Source of the DNA: Beroe ovata
Lineage: Eukaryota > Ctenophora > Nuda > Beroida > Beroidae
DNA length: 55,710 nt
Direction: 5' to 3'
Assembly (NCBI GenBank): GCA_946803715.1
Contig: CAMPET010000060.1
Span: 191,558 to 247,267, forward strand
Position 1 is the first letter of the stretch, and the number at the start of each line of letters is the position of its first letter. The notes beneath the pieces were generated by a model. That model saw nothing but the letters and a program-made list of their open reading frames with translations. It was not told the DNA's origin and ran no database searches. The translations under genes were made by a program, and so were the position numbers. Shown here piece after piece: positions 44,375-55,660 of the stretch.

Positions 44375-45325
44375 ATGAGTAACGAAGAATTGGTGTTGAG
44401 TGGCCGCCTCAAAGGGCACAATGGCTGGGTCACTCAGATCGCCACGACCCCCCAAGTACCCAACATGATTTTGTCATCATCTCGAGATCACACAATCATC
44501 CAGTGGGAGCTGAACAAGGAAGGCTCGGATAACTACGGCTATGCTAAGAGGGCGCTGACCGGTCATTCTCACTTCGTGTCAGATGTCGTAGTCTCATCAG
44601 ATGGACAGTTCGCTCTGTCTGGCTCTTGGGACAAGTCTATGAGGCTGTGGGACTTGTCTACTGGATTGACAACCCGTCAATTCTGGGGCCACGAGAAAGA
44701 TATCCTGTCTGTCGCCTTCTCCGCTGACAACAGGCAGATTGTGTCTGGTTCCCGAGACAAGACGATCAAGCTGTGGAACACGCTGGCTGAGTGCAAGTAC
44801 ACGATTCAGGAGGATTGTCACAGTGAGTGGGTGTCATGTGTCAGATTCAGCCCCAACCAGAAGAACCCTCTTCTTGTGTCTGCCGGATGGGATGGTCTTG
44901 TTAAAGTGTGGAACCTAACCAACTGCAAGCTCAAGACTAACCACATTGGCCACAACGATCATCTCAACACTGTGACCATCTCCCCTGATGGATCTCTGGC
45001 CGCCTCTGGAGGAGCAGACACCAAGACCATGCTTTGGGACCTGAATGCAGACAAACACCTGTACACTCTCGAGTGTGGGGAGAAGATCAGCGCCCTCGCT
45101 TTCTCTCCCAATAGGTACTGGCTCTGTGCGGCCACTGGCTCCCAAATCAAGATCTGGGATCTGGAAGGCAAGGAGATTGTTGATGAGAAGAAACTGGACA
45201 ATTCCACCTCTAATGCCCCTGTAGAATGCACATGCCTTGCGTGGTCTCCCGATGGTGCAACCCTCTTCGCTGGCTACACGAATAATGAAATTGTTGTCTG
45301 GGAGGTTAAGTCAACGTCAAGCTAA
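44375..45325 (+). CDS. RACK1: Receptor for activated C kinase 1, intronless
   Basis: 316 residues (317 in human) in one exon. Seven WD repeats fill the protein: [20 protein letters not shown] ... [100 protein letters not shown], the conserved [19 protein letters not shown], and a final [18 protein letters not shown]1 is a scaffold on the 40S subunit. The ATG at 44375 is the family start ([15 protein letters not shown]). It lies 2 nt after an acceptor-like ttatttag, so a leader exon is likely. Codon use is GC-rich compared with the flanks, as expected of a highly expressed gene. Confidence 0.98.
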   Translation: MSNEELVLSGRLKGHNGWVTQIATTPQVPNMILSSSRDHTIIQWELNKEGSDNYGYAKRALTGHSHFVSDVVVSSDGQFALSGSWDKSMRLWDLSTGLTTRQFWGHEKDILSVAFSADNRQIVSGSRDKTIKLWNTLAECKYTIQEDCHSEWVSCVRFSPNQKNPLLVSAGWDGLVKVWNLTNCKLKTNHIGHNDHLNTVTISPDGSLAASGGADTKTMLWDLNADKHLYTLECGEKISALAFSPNRYWLCAATGSQIKIWDLEGKEIVDEKKLDNSTSNAPVECTCLAWSPDGATLFAGYTNNEIVVWEVKSTSS

Positions 45326-45477
45326 TAATTTTATTTTTTTTATTCATGTGATAACCGCCTTTTCCTTGTTTTCAATCTGCATCTTCTTGAGCAATGCTTG
45401 AATTCAGTCATACATGAGCCTACAGTTTCATAAAGTTCTGACACTTGTATTACTATTTATTCTAGCTCATGTGTAAG

Positions 45478-48400
45478 GAAAAGAGGGTGTAAAGATTGAG
45501 TCTCTGCGAGAATTCCCCAAAGATTTCCACTTTGATGATTTCTCTGTCACTGTTTTAGATGTACGTCATGATCATATGTTTTCTTCATTAAACGGTATAG
45601 GTCCAAAACTATATGTATAAAATGTGGCTTGGTACACATGTGGTATAGTATTGTAAGTTTCATCCGTGAATCCAATTTCAGAGAGCATGTAAGGAGTACA
45701 ATTTCTTCACATGGCCTTGCGCTGAAGTGCTAGCTGAGTATGTACATAAGAACGTCGCCCCTAAGACAAGTGTTCTTGAGGTACTGAGAGGTCTGATTCT
45801 GAGCACAATCTCATCGATTGACTTCAGAGTTTTCCCCCACTTTTTACTTTGGGGTACTTTGCAATGCAACACCCATATTAGCCTCATTAGAATTTGATAG
45901 ATGGCCATATTTATCCTATTCTCATTCTCGTTCTATCATATCAGTAAAAGTGAATTGAGCTCATAGATATATTCCGTTCTGTCTCAGCTTGGATGTGGTA
46001 CTGGTTTGCCTGGTCTGGTAGCTGCTAAGTGCGGATGTGACGTTACACTATCTGATGTAACTCATGACCAAGATTACTGGAGGTAGGTTCAGCTGGAATG
46101 GTCGATACGCGCTCTTATCTACGTTAGCTTGATAAAAGTGTGTCAATCGCTTTCAATCAATCACTTTCCTCACAGGAAAGTAGGAGTTCTGAATGGGGTT
46201 GACGTGAAGTTCACAACTATCAAATATCTGGAATATGATAAATTGATCCCAGTCGACCTGATCCTGGCTTCTGATCTCCTGTACGATACGAAAGGTAAAT
46301 TTATGCTGGTAAAAAGTAAATTCGTGCCTACGTGCCTAAGTGCCTACGTCATGTCTTTCATAAAAATTATGAAAAAGAATTGCGATGGCCGGGAATCGAA
46401 CCCGGATCAACTGCTTGGAAGGCAACTATGCTGACCATTACACCACCATCGCTCATGAGCCATGTGAAATTTGAAGTGTTATTAACTCAACAGACAAGAG
46501 GTTATTGAATATCACGGCGTTATATCTGAGATCGAATTTCACCACATCTGTGTGTGCACGCGGCAATTTGTAATTCCTTGATTCAATTTGCGCCATCCTG
46601 ATACCATTTCTTCACCACTTGACGTGCCCATTGCAGTGTTTCTTAACACGTACCACTGACTACAAAGTGAGGGTGGTCGGGCTTCTTGGTTACCCCCCAT
46701 GGATCATAATTTTATCATTGCCATTCATTAGATTAAGTAAGCGCAATATCACTAATTGTTTTCCTATCGAGAATATTCGCCATTTTATTTGGCTTGATGT
46801 GATGAATAATTGTAGTATGTGTTAAAATTAGCGAGCAGTGACTATACACCTACGCGTGATACAAATGTGCTAATTTGCTTCAACTGTACAACAAGCGTTG
46901 AGTAGTGAGTAGTCGTTGTATTGCAGCAGGAGCTGTACTGATGTTAGCGGTTGTCTTGAGAAACTTCCCTCACCATGGCACATATAATTCTCACTTTTAA
47001 CTTATTCTCACTCTTCACCTTTTCGTTTCTCCCACCACTTTTCTCTCCCTAAAACACTTTTGTTTCCGTCGCCATATCTAAACCACTCCTATCTCGATTA
47101 TAGGACAATGTCTTCTCCCTTCCTTCTTCTCTATTCATCCCTGTTCATTCCAAGTGTACAAGCCTGGGTCGACTGCTATGCCAACAAGTGTGCGAACTTC
47201 AACAATACCTACATTCCATGCGATGGTGAAACTAAGAAGTGTGATAAAGGCTATTCGGGGCGGCCGGAGGCCGAGTGCCGAGATTTCCGGAATTGGGAGT
47301 CTAAATTCGATGATGAGGTCACGTGCTACTTGTTCGACGTGTGTGTCCATGACAATGTGACCGGCATTCCCGTTTGTGTGGAGGGAGATTTCGAAAACCC
47401 AGAAGACAATGAAGGCTGGGGCTACCGTTGCTATGACACCAAATGTTGGTACATGACTGAGTACATTGATTGCGACACTGAATTTAGCACGTGCTTTGGC
47501 GGAGGCGAGGGGGACGTGTACTGTGAACGGCGGGAATATGGCGATTACATTGCCAGTAACGAGTACGTGTTTTGCCCCAACTGGAAGAACTGCACTCATG
47601 ACGAGGACACGGGACAGGCGCGATGTGTGGGACATAACGACAAGGAGCAGGGTGGAGGGGGGTTCAAGTTATCCACTATCCAGATCATCGGGATCTGTAC
47701 CGCAGCAGGATCTGCGGTGTGCGGTGTGTGTTACAGCTTGGGCAAATGCTGGCTGATGAGTGGTGATGATGAGCAGGTTGAATATGAACCCGGTGCCCAG
47801 CTCCATGTACTCAGAGAGGATGATGACAAGGTTGATGCGGCTCCTCCTGCCGCCTCCGACGCCAATGCTCCTCCGTCCTATGCGACGGCGCTCACGTACG
47901 CCGTGCCGCCGTCCGACCCTCCCCCGCCCGACCCCGGGTATAACTACTATGCCCCACCACCACCCCCTGCAGCAGGAAGCACTTCTACATTATAGGGGGA
48001 GGGGAAACTTCTCGAACCCAGCTAAATAAGAACTCAATTAGAGAACTGTACAGAATGGAGCTGGTGCCGTCCACGAACTTTTAAAATCTGTTTAAATACG
48101 GGATATCATTTAACAAGGCGATTGAATTGGAAAGGCGTCCCTCCTCTCAGTAGAGAACGTGTGCTATTCGTGACGTTGACAAGATATGGTATGTTTGTTT
48201 ATTGTGTATCTGTTATTGATGCGAGACTGTTTCATGACTGAGGCTCATGATATTATAGAGTGATAGATCGGGGATTGAACACACAAAACAAGGAATCAAA
48301 CTTTTGTATATTTGTTCATCATGTTTATATTTTACTGTTTCGTTATTCAGTTCAGATAGTTCATATTTTACTCTAAGTAGAAGTATGCTCCGAAAGTGAT

Positions 48401-49219
48401 CATTTTGATCATGATACTGGCTCCTTGCCAACTAAACGTAAATATCTTTTGGTCCACAAACTTATCAAAATTGAATTATTGTGGATCGAATTAAATACCA
48501 TGATTATTCTTCCCTCCCATCGTGTGATGATCGAAATGGATTTTTGTAAATATTTTCTCCTGTGGAATATGGATCAACTGTAATCATTCTTTCAGTAAAT
48601 TTTCGTTATCTCCTCCTATTGCCCAAATGAGAACACCTCACCGAAATATTGTACATCAATTGGAAGAGCGGTTTCCCCAATGCATAGCCCTCGTAAAATC
48701 ATCCTCAACACATTATTTGCCCTGCAGATTTCGACCAAGTGTTTGCCACATTGCGCTATGGATTGGAACTGAAAGTCGGAGCTAAATGCTGGATGTCGTA
48801 TCAAGTTCGGAGGTAAGTCGTCTGTGACCCATGCCACTAGCACAATCCCCCGAATTCGTTTCATCCTTGTATTGGGGAGTGGCTTCCTCTTTCCTACTCT
48901 TGACAGCACAACAACCCTCTTCAACTCACCTATAACCCGCCTGTAACTCATGCCAGCACACCACTCTGTTACTCACTCCTGCACTCTACATCTCACCCCT
49001 GAACATATTACTCCCTGACCCATAATCCCTCACCCCTTCCTTCCCCCTTCCCTCACCCCTCTCTTCCCCCTCAGCACATCACGTACCATCATCCCGCTAC
49101 TGCACTACTGGGAGATGAAAGCCACGAGACTGGGATCCAGCACTGCCACTGGACACGATATTAATATCTACGAGTTCACTTTGCAGAGACGCACTCTGCA
49201 TCAGTACCACAAGAGGTAA
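45478..49219 (+). CDS. METTL23: METTL23-like protein methyltransferase (5' end incomplete)
   Basis: Exons about 45478-45560 (KIESLREFPKDFHFDD...), 45682-45780 (FFTWPCAEVLAEYVHK), 45988-46082 (LGCGTGLPGLVAAKCG, the SAM-binding motif I, then VTLSDV), 46176-46294 (VDLILASDLLYDTK), 48728-48812 (DFDQVFATLRYG ... SYQVR) and 49075-49219 (IIPLLHYWEMKATRLG ... QYHKR, stop). Phases agree throughout. The order WPCA, LGxGTGLPG, LSD, ILASD and YQVR matches METTL23, an arginine methyltransferase for histone H3. The start codon is not visible; a first exon is missing or lies near 45,400. The fourth intron (46295-48727) holds a tRNA gene and a membrane-protein gene. Confidence 0.82.
46381..46452 (-). tRNA. 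tRNA-Gly: tRNA-Gly (TCC anticodon)
   Basis: The reverse complement is 72 nt and folds as a cloverleaf: acceptor stem GCGATGG/CCATCGC with A73 (46381), A box TGGTGTAATGG, anticodon loop TTCCAAG with anticodon TCC, and B box GGTTCGATTCC. It is close to vertebrate tRNA-Gly-TCC. No intron. It lies within the METTL23-like intron on the opposite strand. Confidence 0.97.
47108..47995 (+). CDS. Single-pass membrane protein with two Cys-rich repeats
   Basis: 295 residues in one exon. Residues 1-19 form a signal peptide ending before WVDCYANKC. Two homologous repeats of about 75 residues follow (CYANKCANF ... VCVHDNVTGIPVCV and CYDTKCWYM ... NCTHDEDTGQARCV), each with about eight or nine Cys in the same spacing. 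Gly-rich linker, then a transmembrane helix (about 205-225, IQIIGICTAAGSAVCGVCYS). The tail is acidic, then Pro/Ala-rich with PPSY and long proline runs, so WW- or SH3-domain binding is possible. An acceptor (tctcgattatag) lies 4 nt before the ATG. The gene lies inside the METTL23-like intron on the same strand. I do not recognise an orthologue. Confidence 0.8.
   Translation: MSSPFLLLYSSLFIPSVQAWVDCYANKCANFNNTYIPCDGETKKCDKGYSGRPEAECRDFRNWESKFDDEVTCYLFDVCVHDNVTGIPVCVEGDFENPEDNEGWGYRCYDTKCWYMTEYIDCDTEFSTCFGGGEGDVYCERREYGDYIASNEYVFCPNWKNCTHDEDTGQARCVGHNDKEQGGGGFKLSTIQIIGICTAAGSAVCGVCYSLGKCWLMSGDDEQVEYEPGAQLHVLREDDDKVDAAPPAASDANAPPSYATALTYAVPPSDPPPPDPGYNYYAPPPPPAAGSTSTL
47996..48727. other. Rest of the METTL23-like intron
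   Basis: 3' flank of the nested membrane-protein gene. No further gene or RNA seen. Confidence 0.45.
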
Positions 49220-49401
49220 TTTCATGCCCTCATAATTATACCAGGCAACCACGTAATCTAGAGTTGACCCAATAATATAGATATCGAACCACCACCTTCG
49301 CAATCATTCGATTAACGCCTGGTTACGGTCGATAATCGTACCCGAATTTGGAGACAGTAAAACACGCAATTTATGAGTAGCAATAAATCGAGTAATGATG
49401 T

Positions 49402-49800
49402 TTATTCACACACGAATCCATGGGCGATCCAGTGTACCTGGCACTGAGCCAAAAACAACTCAGGCATTGAGGATGCATCCCCCGCCACTTTGGCCTCAAA
49501 AGTGTCCTTGGTGTGAGAGAGAGTGTATATGCCGGGGCATGACAAGTTAGACATTCCATTAGACTGTCCATTGAGTGTAGCTGTTACCACTGGGCTTGAT
49601 ACGAACTGACACCCTGAAATGTCCACCATTTGAGCTAACCCGGCGAGGCTACCCATCGCTTGTTCGGACCACTCGCCAGCCGCCACCCCAGAACAGGATC
49701 GAGCACAGGGTTCTGGGTATGAGCCACCATCGGGAAGACCGGTGATAATAATGTCACCGGTTACGGCAGTGAAGAGGAGAGCTGTGATAAGAGCAATCAT
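49402..49800 (-). CDS. Small secreted protein, marine-invertebrate β-domain type
   Basis: 132 residues from the ATG at 49800. MIALITALLFTAVTG is a signal peptide. The mature part contains MVDISGCQFVSSPVVTATLN, then SCPGIYTLSHTKDTFEAKV and an ending ..CQVHWIAHG. The order 'V-D-x-S-x-C-x-F-x-x-x-P ... L-x-G ... G-x-x-x-[LI]-Y-x-x-[ST] ... F ... W-H-I-x-W-x-x-x-G' recalls a small extracellular domain common in marine invertebrate proteins; this is recalled similarity and not proven. Six Cys suggest disulphides. Upstream codons are open, but the signal peptide sets the start. The gene lies 182 nt beyond the METTL23 stop in tail-to-tail orientation. Confidence 0.7.
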   Translation of the reverse strand: MIALITALLFTAVTGDIIITGLPDGGSYPEPCARSCSGVAAGEWSEQAMGSLAGLAQMVDISGCQFVSSPVVTATLNGQSNGMSNLSCPGIYTLSHTKDTFEAKVAGDASSMPELFLAQCQVHWIAHGFVCE

Positions 49801-50219
49801 GTTGAGAATCGCAATGATGAGAAATGAGGGAATCGAGTTTTTGTAGCCTGGAGGGCCAGATGTTTCTAGAGAGGTGCGAAGAATCACATGTATCAAGAAA
49901 ATCAGTAACCTTATCCGCTACCCTTTTGTCCCTACCAAGTACCAGGGCACCCATGAAGACAATGAATCATAGGGCTGAACTACAGTACTTCTTCTATCTT
50001 AGAAACCACCCACCTGTTGAGAGTGCTAAATTTCTTTAATTAGATTTGACTGTTGTTCGGAAATTAGAATCGTGTTTTAATCAAATTCTTCTCGAAGTTT
50101 TCACATGAAATCATTGTTCAGGAGTTAAAGGCAGATCCTCTACATGATCCATCAACAGTACTTCAAGAAAACTCCAGCTATTCCCAGACCAACCCGCAGC
50201 CCCATGGATCACATCCGCA

Positions 50220-51624
50220 TCACACCTGCGTCAGTGCGTCATCACCTGGGCTGGCACTCTGGACATTGCACGTGTCCATGAGTGCGAATACGACGCACGC
50301 AACGACACACGTGACCCCGAGTATAAGCAGTTGGAATGGGAGAGGCAGGACACCGCAATATAGGAATGCCGACATGGCGAGAAGTCCCTGTACAAACTTT
50401 GACACAGCAAATGCGGGAGCAGGATTCCTCTCGAACACCTCTCCCAGTGTGGATATCATGGACACGTTGAACCCGCCATCTCCCAATCCCTCCAGAAACG
50501 CAGCCAATAGAGCCAGGTAGATGTTGCTCGGGATAATGGGTGTGGCCTGAGCCCGAGTTTCGGGCGTGGTTGCAGCATCTGACGGAAATGAGAGAAAGAC
50601 GAGTGTGTAGGAGGTGAGGCAGATGAGAGTTGAGCAAACCAGCACTCCTCGCCGCCCTATTTTATACGTAAGGGAGCTCCATAGGAACCCCGACGATACA
50701 GCACCAAGCCCCACACATATCCCTGTCAGAGCGAGATACTTCCTCTTTGCGAAAACATTTCCCACACAAACCATCAGCATGGTACTCCAGAAGTTTAGTG
50801 ACAGACCCGTGAAAATGAACACTGGATAGAGGAAAGCCATGTCTCGGGAGACAGCGTATTTCAATCCGTCTTTGATAGGCTGCAGGATGGACTCCCCTGC
50901 TTGACTAACCTGATCAGAAAGAGGACTAACTTGATCAGGACTATCCTGAGGAGGAGCTGGTCTAAGGAGGAGGAATGTCATCATACCAGCCGCACTAAAC
51001 GATCCCAGGACTAGGAATATGACATGGCGGTCGCTGTCCGTTATGGTCTCCGAGTTGCCCAGCTGGAAATAGAGGAAGGTATTGCCGACTAGACAACTCA
51101 ACTGAAACCACGACCAGAAAATCCCCGTGTTTCGTGGCTTAGTGTCGTCAGGGGAGTTCTGAGCAATGACTTCCCCGTTAGCCGTCCACAGGACGCCACC
51201 ACCTAGCCCCAGGAGGGCGGAGAGAAGGAATACGGACCATTTGTACGGTTCGTAGAGGCTGTAAATGAAGGCCACATTCGGGACCACAGACAGGAAGAGA
51301 GACAGTCGCGACCCTGAGGAGAGAAGGTGAACTTGTAGTGAACAGAGTGGTTAATCACAGTCACCTTGTAACTCACCTTCATGTAATCGCTGAGTAAAAC
51401 TCACCGAGTTTTCTGACTATGGCAGGTCCGATGAAGTTGGATGCTCCGAGAACAGAGAAAATGATCGCCAAACTTTGGAACCCGGTTTGAATAGTGATGC
51501 CGTGTTTGTTGTATGCTTTAAAAACAATTGAAACCATGAAGGAAGCAGCGGAAAATGCAGAGAACAGAAGCATGAAGCCGATTCCAAGGACATTGATGTT
51601 CCATATGTTGATGTTCAGTTTCAT
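50220..51624 (-). CDS. MFSD11: MFSD11 / UNC93-like major facilitator
   Basis: Two exons (51624-51405 and 51313-50220; phase 1) give 437 residues (449 in human MFSD11). The N terminus KLNINIWNINVLGIGFMLLF and FQSLAIIFSVLGASNFIGPA align with human MFSD11 'LFNIIILGVAFMFMF' and 'SMAIIYGVFSASNLITP'. GLGGGVLWTANGEVIAQNS matches VLWTAQGN, followed by NTGIFWSWFQLSCLVGN. A conserved LEGLGDGGFNVSMISTLG precedes APAFAVSKFVQ. About 12 transmembrane helices are visible. UNC93 proteins are membrane transporters or chaperones of unknown substrate. The start MKLNIN is the first ATG. Confidence 0.9.
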
Positions 51625-52079
51625 TTTAGAGCTCAAACAAACGATGATTATTCAACCAAAGGAGAAAGCTGATTCTGTTTGAATTTGTGCATAGTAATTT
51701 TTCTGGTACCCCTGTTTAATTGATATCAGATTACAATTGAATTTGACAGTGACCCAGCACTCAGATATCTGCATTTTTCTGAATAACTGATGCTGAACTT
51801 TTCTGCAGAAAATCATCTTTTCTGCAGAAAATCATCTTCACGCCTTGGCGAGGCTTAATCATTTTGATGCTTTTACATTTTATGTTTTAACTGATCATGT
51901 ATTTGTAATTGTATTGTGTGAATGTGTGCACCGTGACCGTACACTGCGCAGCACCTAAATGCAAAATGTGTGCAGCAGAAAAACATGACGTCCATAGTGC
52001 ATAGACTTACAGTGCAAGTGGCATGGTACCGACGCGTAGGTCGCGGCGCCCAATGCCCGCCCATGACCCGACCCTACAG
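51625..52079. other. Spacer upstream of the MFSD11-like gene
   Basis: AT-rich; a short direct repeat tttctgcagaaaatcatctt occurs twice near 51800-51838. No gene. Confidence 0.5.
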
Positions 52080-52745
52080 CAACGGTAAGGTTCGCGCGTG
52101 TTCCCGCGCTGCATGACCCAAATACTCCGCGCGCGCTGCGCGTCTCCTTTCTACGACTTTTCAGTTCACTGAGTAGAACAGGGGCGCGCAACGTGTGCAC
52201 ATTCGCGCGGCGCTTGCTTGCCTTGCCGTGTTCACTGTCCGTTGAGCCGTCGCGACAAGATGTTCATGTTACTTGACCTGGTTCTCGCGAGCGCGCCTTC
52301 ATCGAAGGCCCCGGCCGAAAGGCCTGTTTCGGCCTTTAATGAAGACGCGCGCACGCGAGAAACACTGAAACAGAGGTCATTCAGATAAAATCTGACAAAC
52401 ACGTGCGCCGTTCGCAATTGTAGGATTTTTGGCGATGCTAGGCCCAGCTGACGCGCGCAATGAAATTCTCGACAGGGGCTATCATCGACAGTCAAATCAG
52501 CAATAACAAATAAAACTCTTTTGCCGGATGTTTTCTGTCCTCTGTTTCTTGCGCGCCGCGCGCAAGAAACAGAGGACCTGGACAGATAACATCCGGCAAA
52601 AACTCTTGCCGGGCGATGCCAGACCACTGATGCAAGCCGCGAAGCGGCTTGCGTCAGCAAGGTCTGCAAATAAGTTCGCGCCGCGCGCGCGCGAAACGAA
52701 ATTCTATCATCGATCGACAAATAGAACTCTCGATATCTGCAATCT
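52080..52745. repeat. GC-rich hairpin-element cluster
   Basis: Contains half of the gacccaaatactccgcgcgc palindrome (52105-52200), a TCTGACAA-type hairpin (about 52255-52400) and the complete TTGCCGGATG element (52521-52599). A further module with gcaagccgcgaagcggcttgc and ATCATCGATCGACAA resembles 2680-2950. Confidence 0.7.
52521..52599. mobile_element. Hairpin MITE, TTGCCGGATG family, with 8-bp TSD
   Basis: Inverted arms TTGCCGGATGTTTTCTGTCC and GGACAGATAACATCCGGCAA meet at GCGCGCCGCGCGC. The 8-bp direct repeat AAACTCTT flanks it exactly (52513-52520 and 52600-52607). It lacks the gaaggccgaaaca centre of the copy at 11987-12103. Confidence 0.9.
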
Positions 52746-53539
52746 GCATAAATCATTGTGATATCGTTACTTATGTTGTTAAATTGTCATGTATTTTGTA
52801 TGTGTGTTTGATGCTTCAATGTTATTGGTTGATATTAGATATATGGAACAGTGTTTATTCTGTGATTTATAATCTGCCATCAGTAAGCAGGATGGCAAAT
52901 CACAGATAAGTCTTCCACTTGAGTTTCTAATTTAGTGTTGTTTGTTACTTTATTTATAATCTGCATCGATAATAAAGAAATGATCTGTACTGTACACCTA
53001 CACAGTATTTGATGTTTGCAGTATAACTATACACCTCCATAATTATTAGAATTTTTTATGAAAGACAGTGGAAGCCCAAAAAATTCTCAGCTAGAGAACT
53101 TAGATAGTAAGAGTGTTGAAACAGTCTTTGCCTGACCTGTTCTGCCATTGCTGTATAGGAGTTTATGCAGCCCAGTACACACTAAGATAGAAATTTGATA
53201 TAACAAGCCCAATATTGACTATGACTAGCACAAATATGGATGCACAAGTTTGGAGTTCATCATGCACATACAATGTACATACATGCTGAACTTCACTATA
53301 AGGTCACTCAAAATCTGTACCCAGTGATTTCTCAGTAAGCACTAAGCCCCCCTCTTTCCCTTGACACCAATGTGTTCATGAATGGTTATGCTGTGAATGA
53401 TTGCTGACTTCAAAATCTTCTAGATATGACAACTAAAAGGTCTTTGTGATGAGGACATCTTACATTGCTTCCCCGAGACAAGCCAGCACGTGAGTTTTAT
53501 TAGCATTAAACTTAAGATATGTGAGTATCGTCTCTCATA
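52746..53539. other. Spacer without recognisable genes
   Basis: AT-rich. If the membrane-protein gene at 54465 extends upstream, an exon could lie near 53470-53490 (gccagcac before gtgagt), but this is weak. Confidence 0.4.
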
Positions 53540-54435
53540 CAGGGTGTGTCAAAAAAAGTGGACAAAAGTAGACGTCCATATCTCAACTTCTGTTTGGAGT
53601 TTCCGGATGGAATTTGGAGGTGTGGTAGGTATCGGTTATAAGTTTTTGCAAAAAAAATTTCAAGTCCCTAACTCGAAAAATGTGGATTTTCCGTTTCTGA
53701 GCCTCAAAAACGTTAGCTCTCAACGGGGTCATGTAGGCCTAATATTGCCCGTAATATCCTGAAAATTTCATTGAGTTTGCTCAAAAAACGGCAGAGATAT
53801 ACGCATTTATGTGACACAAAATAGCGAAAAAACAAACAGCAGCAGAGTTCCTATACACAGTAGTACACAGTGACACGCAACACCGTGCGTGTGTGTAAGT
53901 GTAAACAATATCGCTACATATAGAGCACACATTCAAATTGATATGCACACCCGCCTCAGTGACGCCTGTTATTGATTGACCACACATTCGGTACATTATC
54001 AATTGCTACACGCATTTGGGTGATCAGCCTACATTATTTGAGAACATCAATTTGAATATGGGATATTGTTTACACTTTACACTTACACACACACACGGTG
54101 TTGCGTGTCACAGTGTACTATAGGAACTGTGTTGCTGCTTGTTTTTTCGCTATTTTGTGTTACATAAATGCGTATATCTCTGCCTTTTTTTGAGCAAACT
54201 CGATGAAATTTTCAGGATATTACGGGCAATATTAGGCCTACATGACCCCTTTGAGAGCTAACGTTTTTGAGGCTCAGAAACGGAAAATCCACATTTTTCG
54301 AGTTAGGGACTTGAAATTTTTTTTTGCAAAAACTTATAACCGATACCTACCACACCTCCAAATTCCATCCGGAAACTCCAAACAGAAGCTGAGATATGGA
54401 CGTCTACTTTTGTCCACTTTTTTTGACACACCCTG
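53540..54435. mobile_element. 896-bp foldback element with TA target duplication
   Basis: The ends are CAGGGTGTGTC and GACACACCCTG, flanked by TA on both sides (53538-53539 and 54436-54437). The inverted arms run about 400 nt each with high identity, leaving a short centre near 53950-54040. No transposase frame. A TA duplication and this TIR suggest mobilisation by a Tc1/mariner-type transposase. The minus- and plus-strand ORFs here are arm artefacts. Confidence 0.9.
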
Positions 54436-54464
54436 TATATTGTTAATGCATTGATCTCTTTCAG

Positions 54465-55583
54465 GCCACACAGATATTACACAAGAAACAATACCAATCC
54501 CATTTCACCAACACCTACACAGAGATCTGAAAGGGAGAATACTCCACCAACCTTTCTAGAGAGGAGAAGAAACCTTCTCAATCAAGGTGATTGCTTCTCA
54601 TTGATACTTTCGCTCTCTGTTTGAACTTCAAAATTCTAGTTGTGATGAAAGGAGTTAGCTGGTACTTTGAATAATTCAAGAGGCCCTTTCCTCTATGACC
54701 CAAGTTGAAAATCGGGATTTCCCTCAGATACTCAAGAGTCTTCAGATGAGGAAGAGGATATACCAAACACAACTGTGGTAAGCCTAGAGTTACTTCGCTC
54801 ATTCCTGTCATTATAATTAGTTCTGACTTAATTTTGTATCTTGCAATTTGCTGACCCATCCATGCACTGGCATCTACTCTGCAGTATCATAGGTCAACAC
54901 ACAACTAATGATAGTATAGGTATGCAATGTGGGCACTCGAGGCAATTCAGATCATTTACTGTACAGTTGTACACTAATTACTCTCAGTGTATGAATATAG
55001 CTTCCAAGGCCAACTTGTTGTTTACACTGCACATTTATTCAAAAGTAACCTGCATGACCGCATATCATAGTATGAGTGCATATCATGAAGGCGATTGCAA
55101 TCTTCTCGATAAATGCAACACAACCGAAAATGACGCATAACTAAAACAGCATCTACAATTATACAGGAAAGAGGAATTGACCATTTCTACTTATTGAGTT
55201 GTTGTTTGAGCACTTGTTTTTGTGACATCATGTATCACACATTCATTCTCAGCGGAGACCTGCTCAGAAGTCTTTCCCCAAACTCCTGCTGAACATTCTC
55301 TCCTGGATAGGTCTCTCGTTCCTTGCTATCAATGTTTACATACTATCACTGTAAGTTGTCTTGATGAATAACTATTACTTGAGATTCTTGATATAACTGT
55401 GCAACAAGGTCGCTTACTTTGGTCCTTAGAGATGTCTGATTGGCAGTCTTCGCAATGCCGTTCCTGACAATTATTTCATCGGTCAGGTTTAAGAAGGTCT
55501 GGGTTTGGAGACACCCGTTCCAGAGTACAGGTTACAATACTGACAACAACTACGTTAACTACTACCACAGACCACCTCAAGAG
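54465..55583 (+). CDS. 3'-truncated gene for a single-pass membrane protein (four exons)
   Basis: Exons 54465-54586, 54728-54777, 55253-55350 and 55487-55583 fit one frame (phases 1, 0, 2). Exon 1: HRYYTRNNTNPISPTPTQRS, then EREN and TPPTFLERRRNLLNQ. Exon 2: acidic, TQESSDEEEDIPNTT. Exon 3: basic residues followed by a hydrophobic helix (LLLNILSWIGLSFLAINVYI). Exon 4: KKVWVWRHPFQSTGYNTD, then Tyr-rich NYVNYYHRPP. Ser/Pro/Thr linker, acidic stretch and one transmembrane helix recall LEM-domain or other inner-nuclear-membrane proteins, but no LEM domain is seen. Exons upstream of 54465 and beyond the (GT)n tract are missing. Identity unknown. Confidence 0.6.
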
Positions 55584-55619
55584 GTGTGTGTGTGTTTGTG
55601 TGTGCGTGTGCGTGTGTGT

Positions 55620-55660
<41 letters not shown>

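Noticed and set aside
46129..46434. ORF reading past the METTL23 exon into the tRNA
   Set aside because: Real coding ends at the donor at 46295; the rest is intron plus the antisense tRNA.
53490..54454. ORFs in the 53.5-54.4 kb region
   Set aside because: They lie in the arms of the foldback element and mirror each other.
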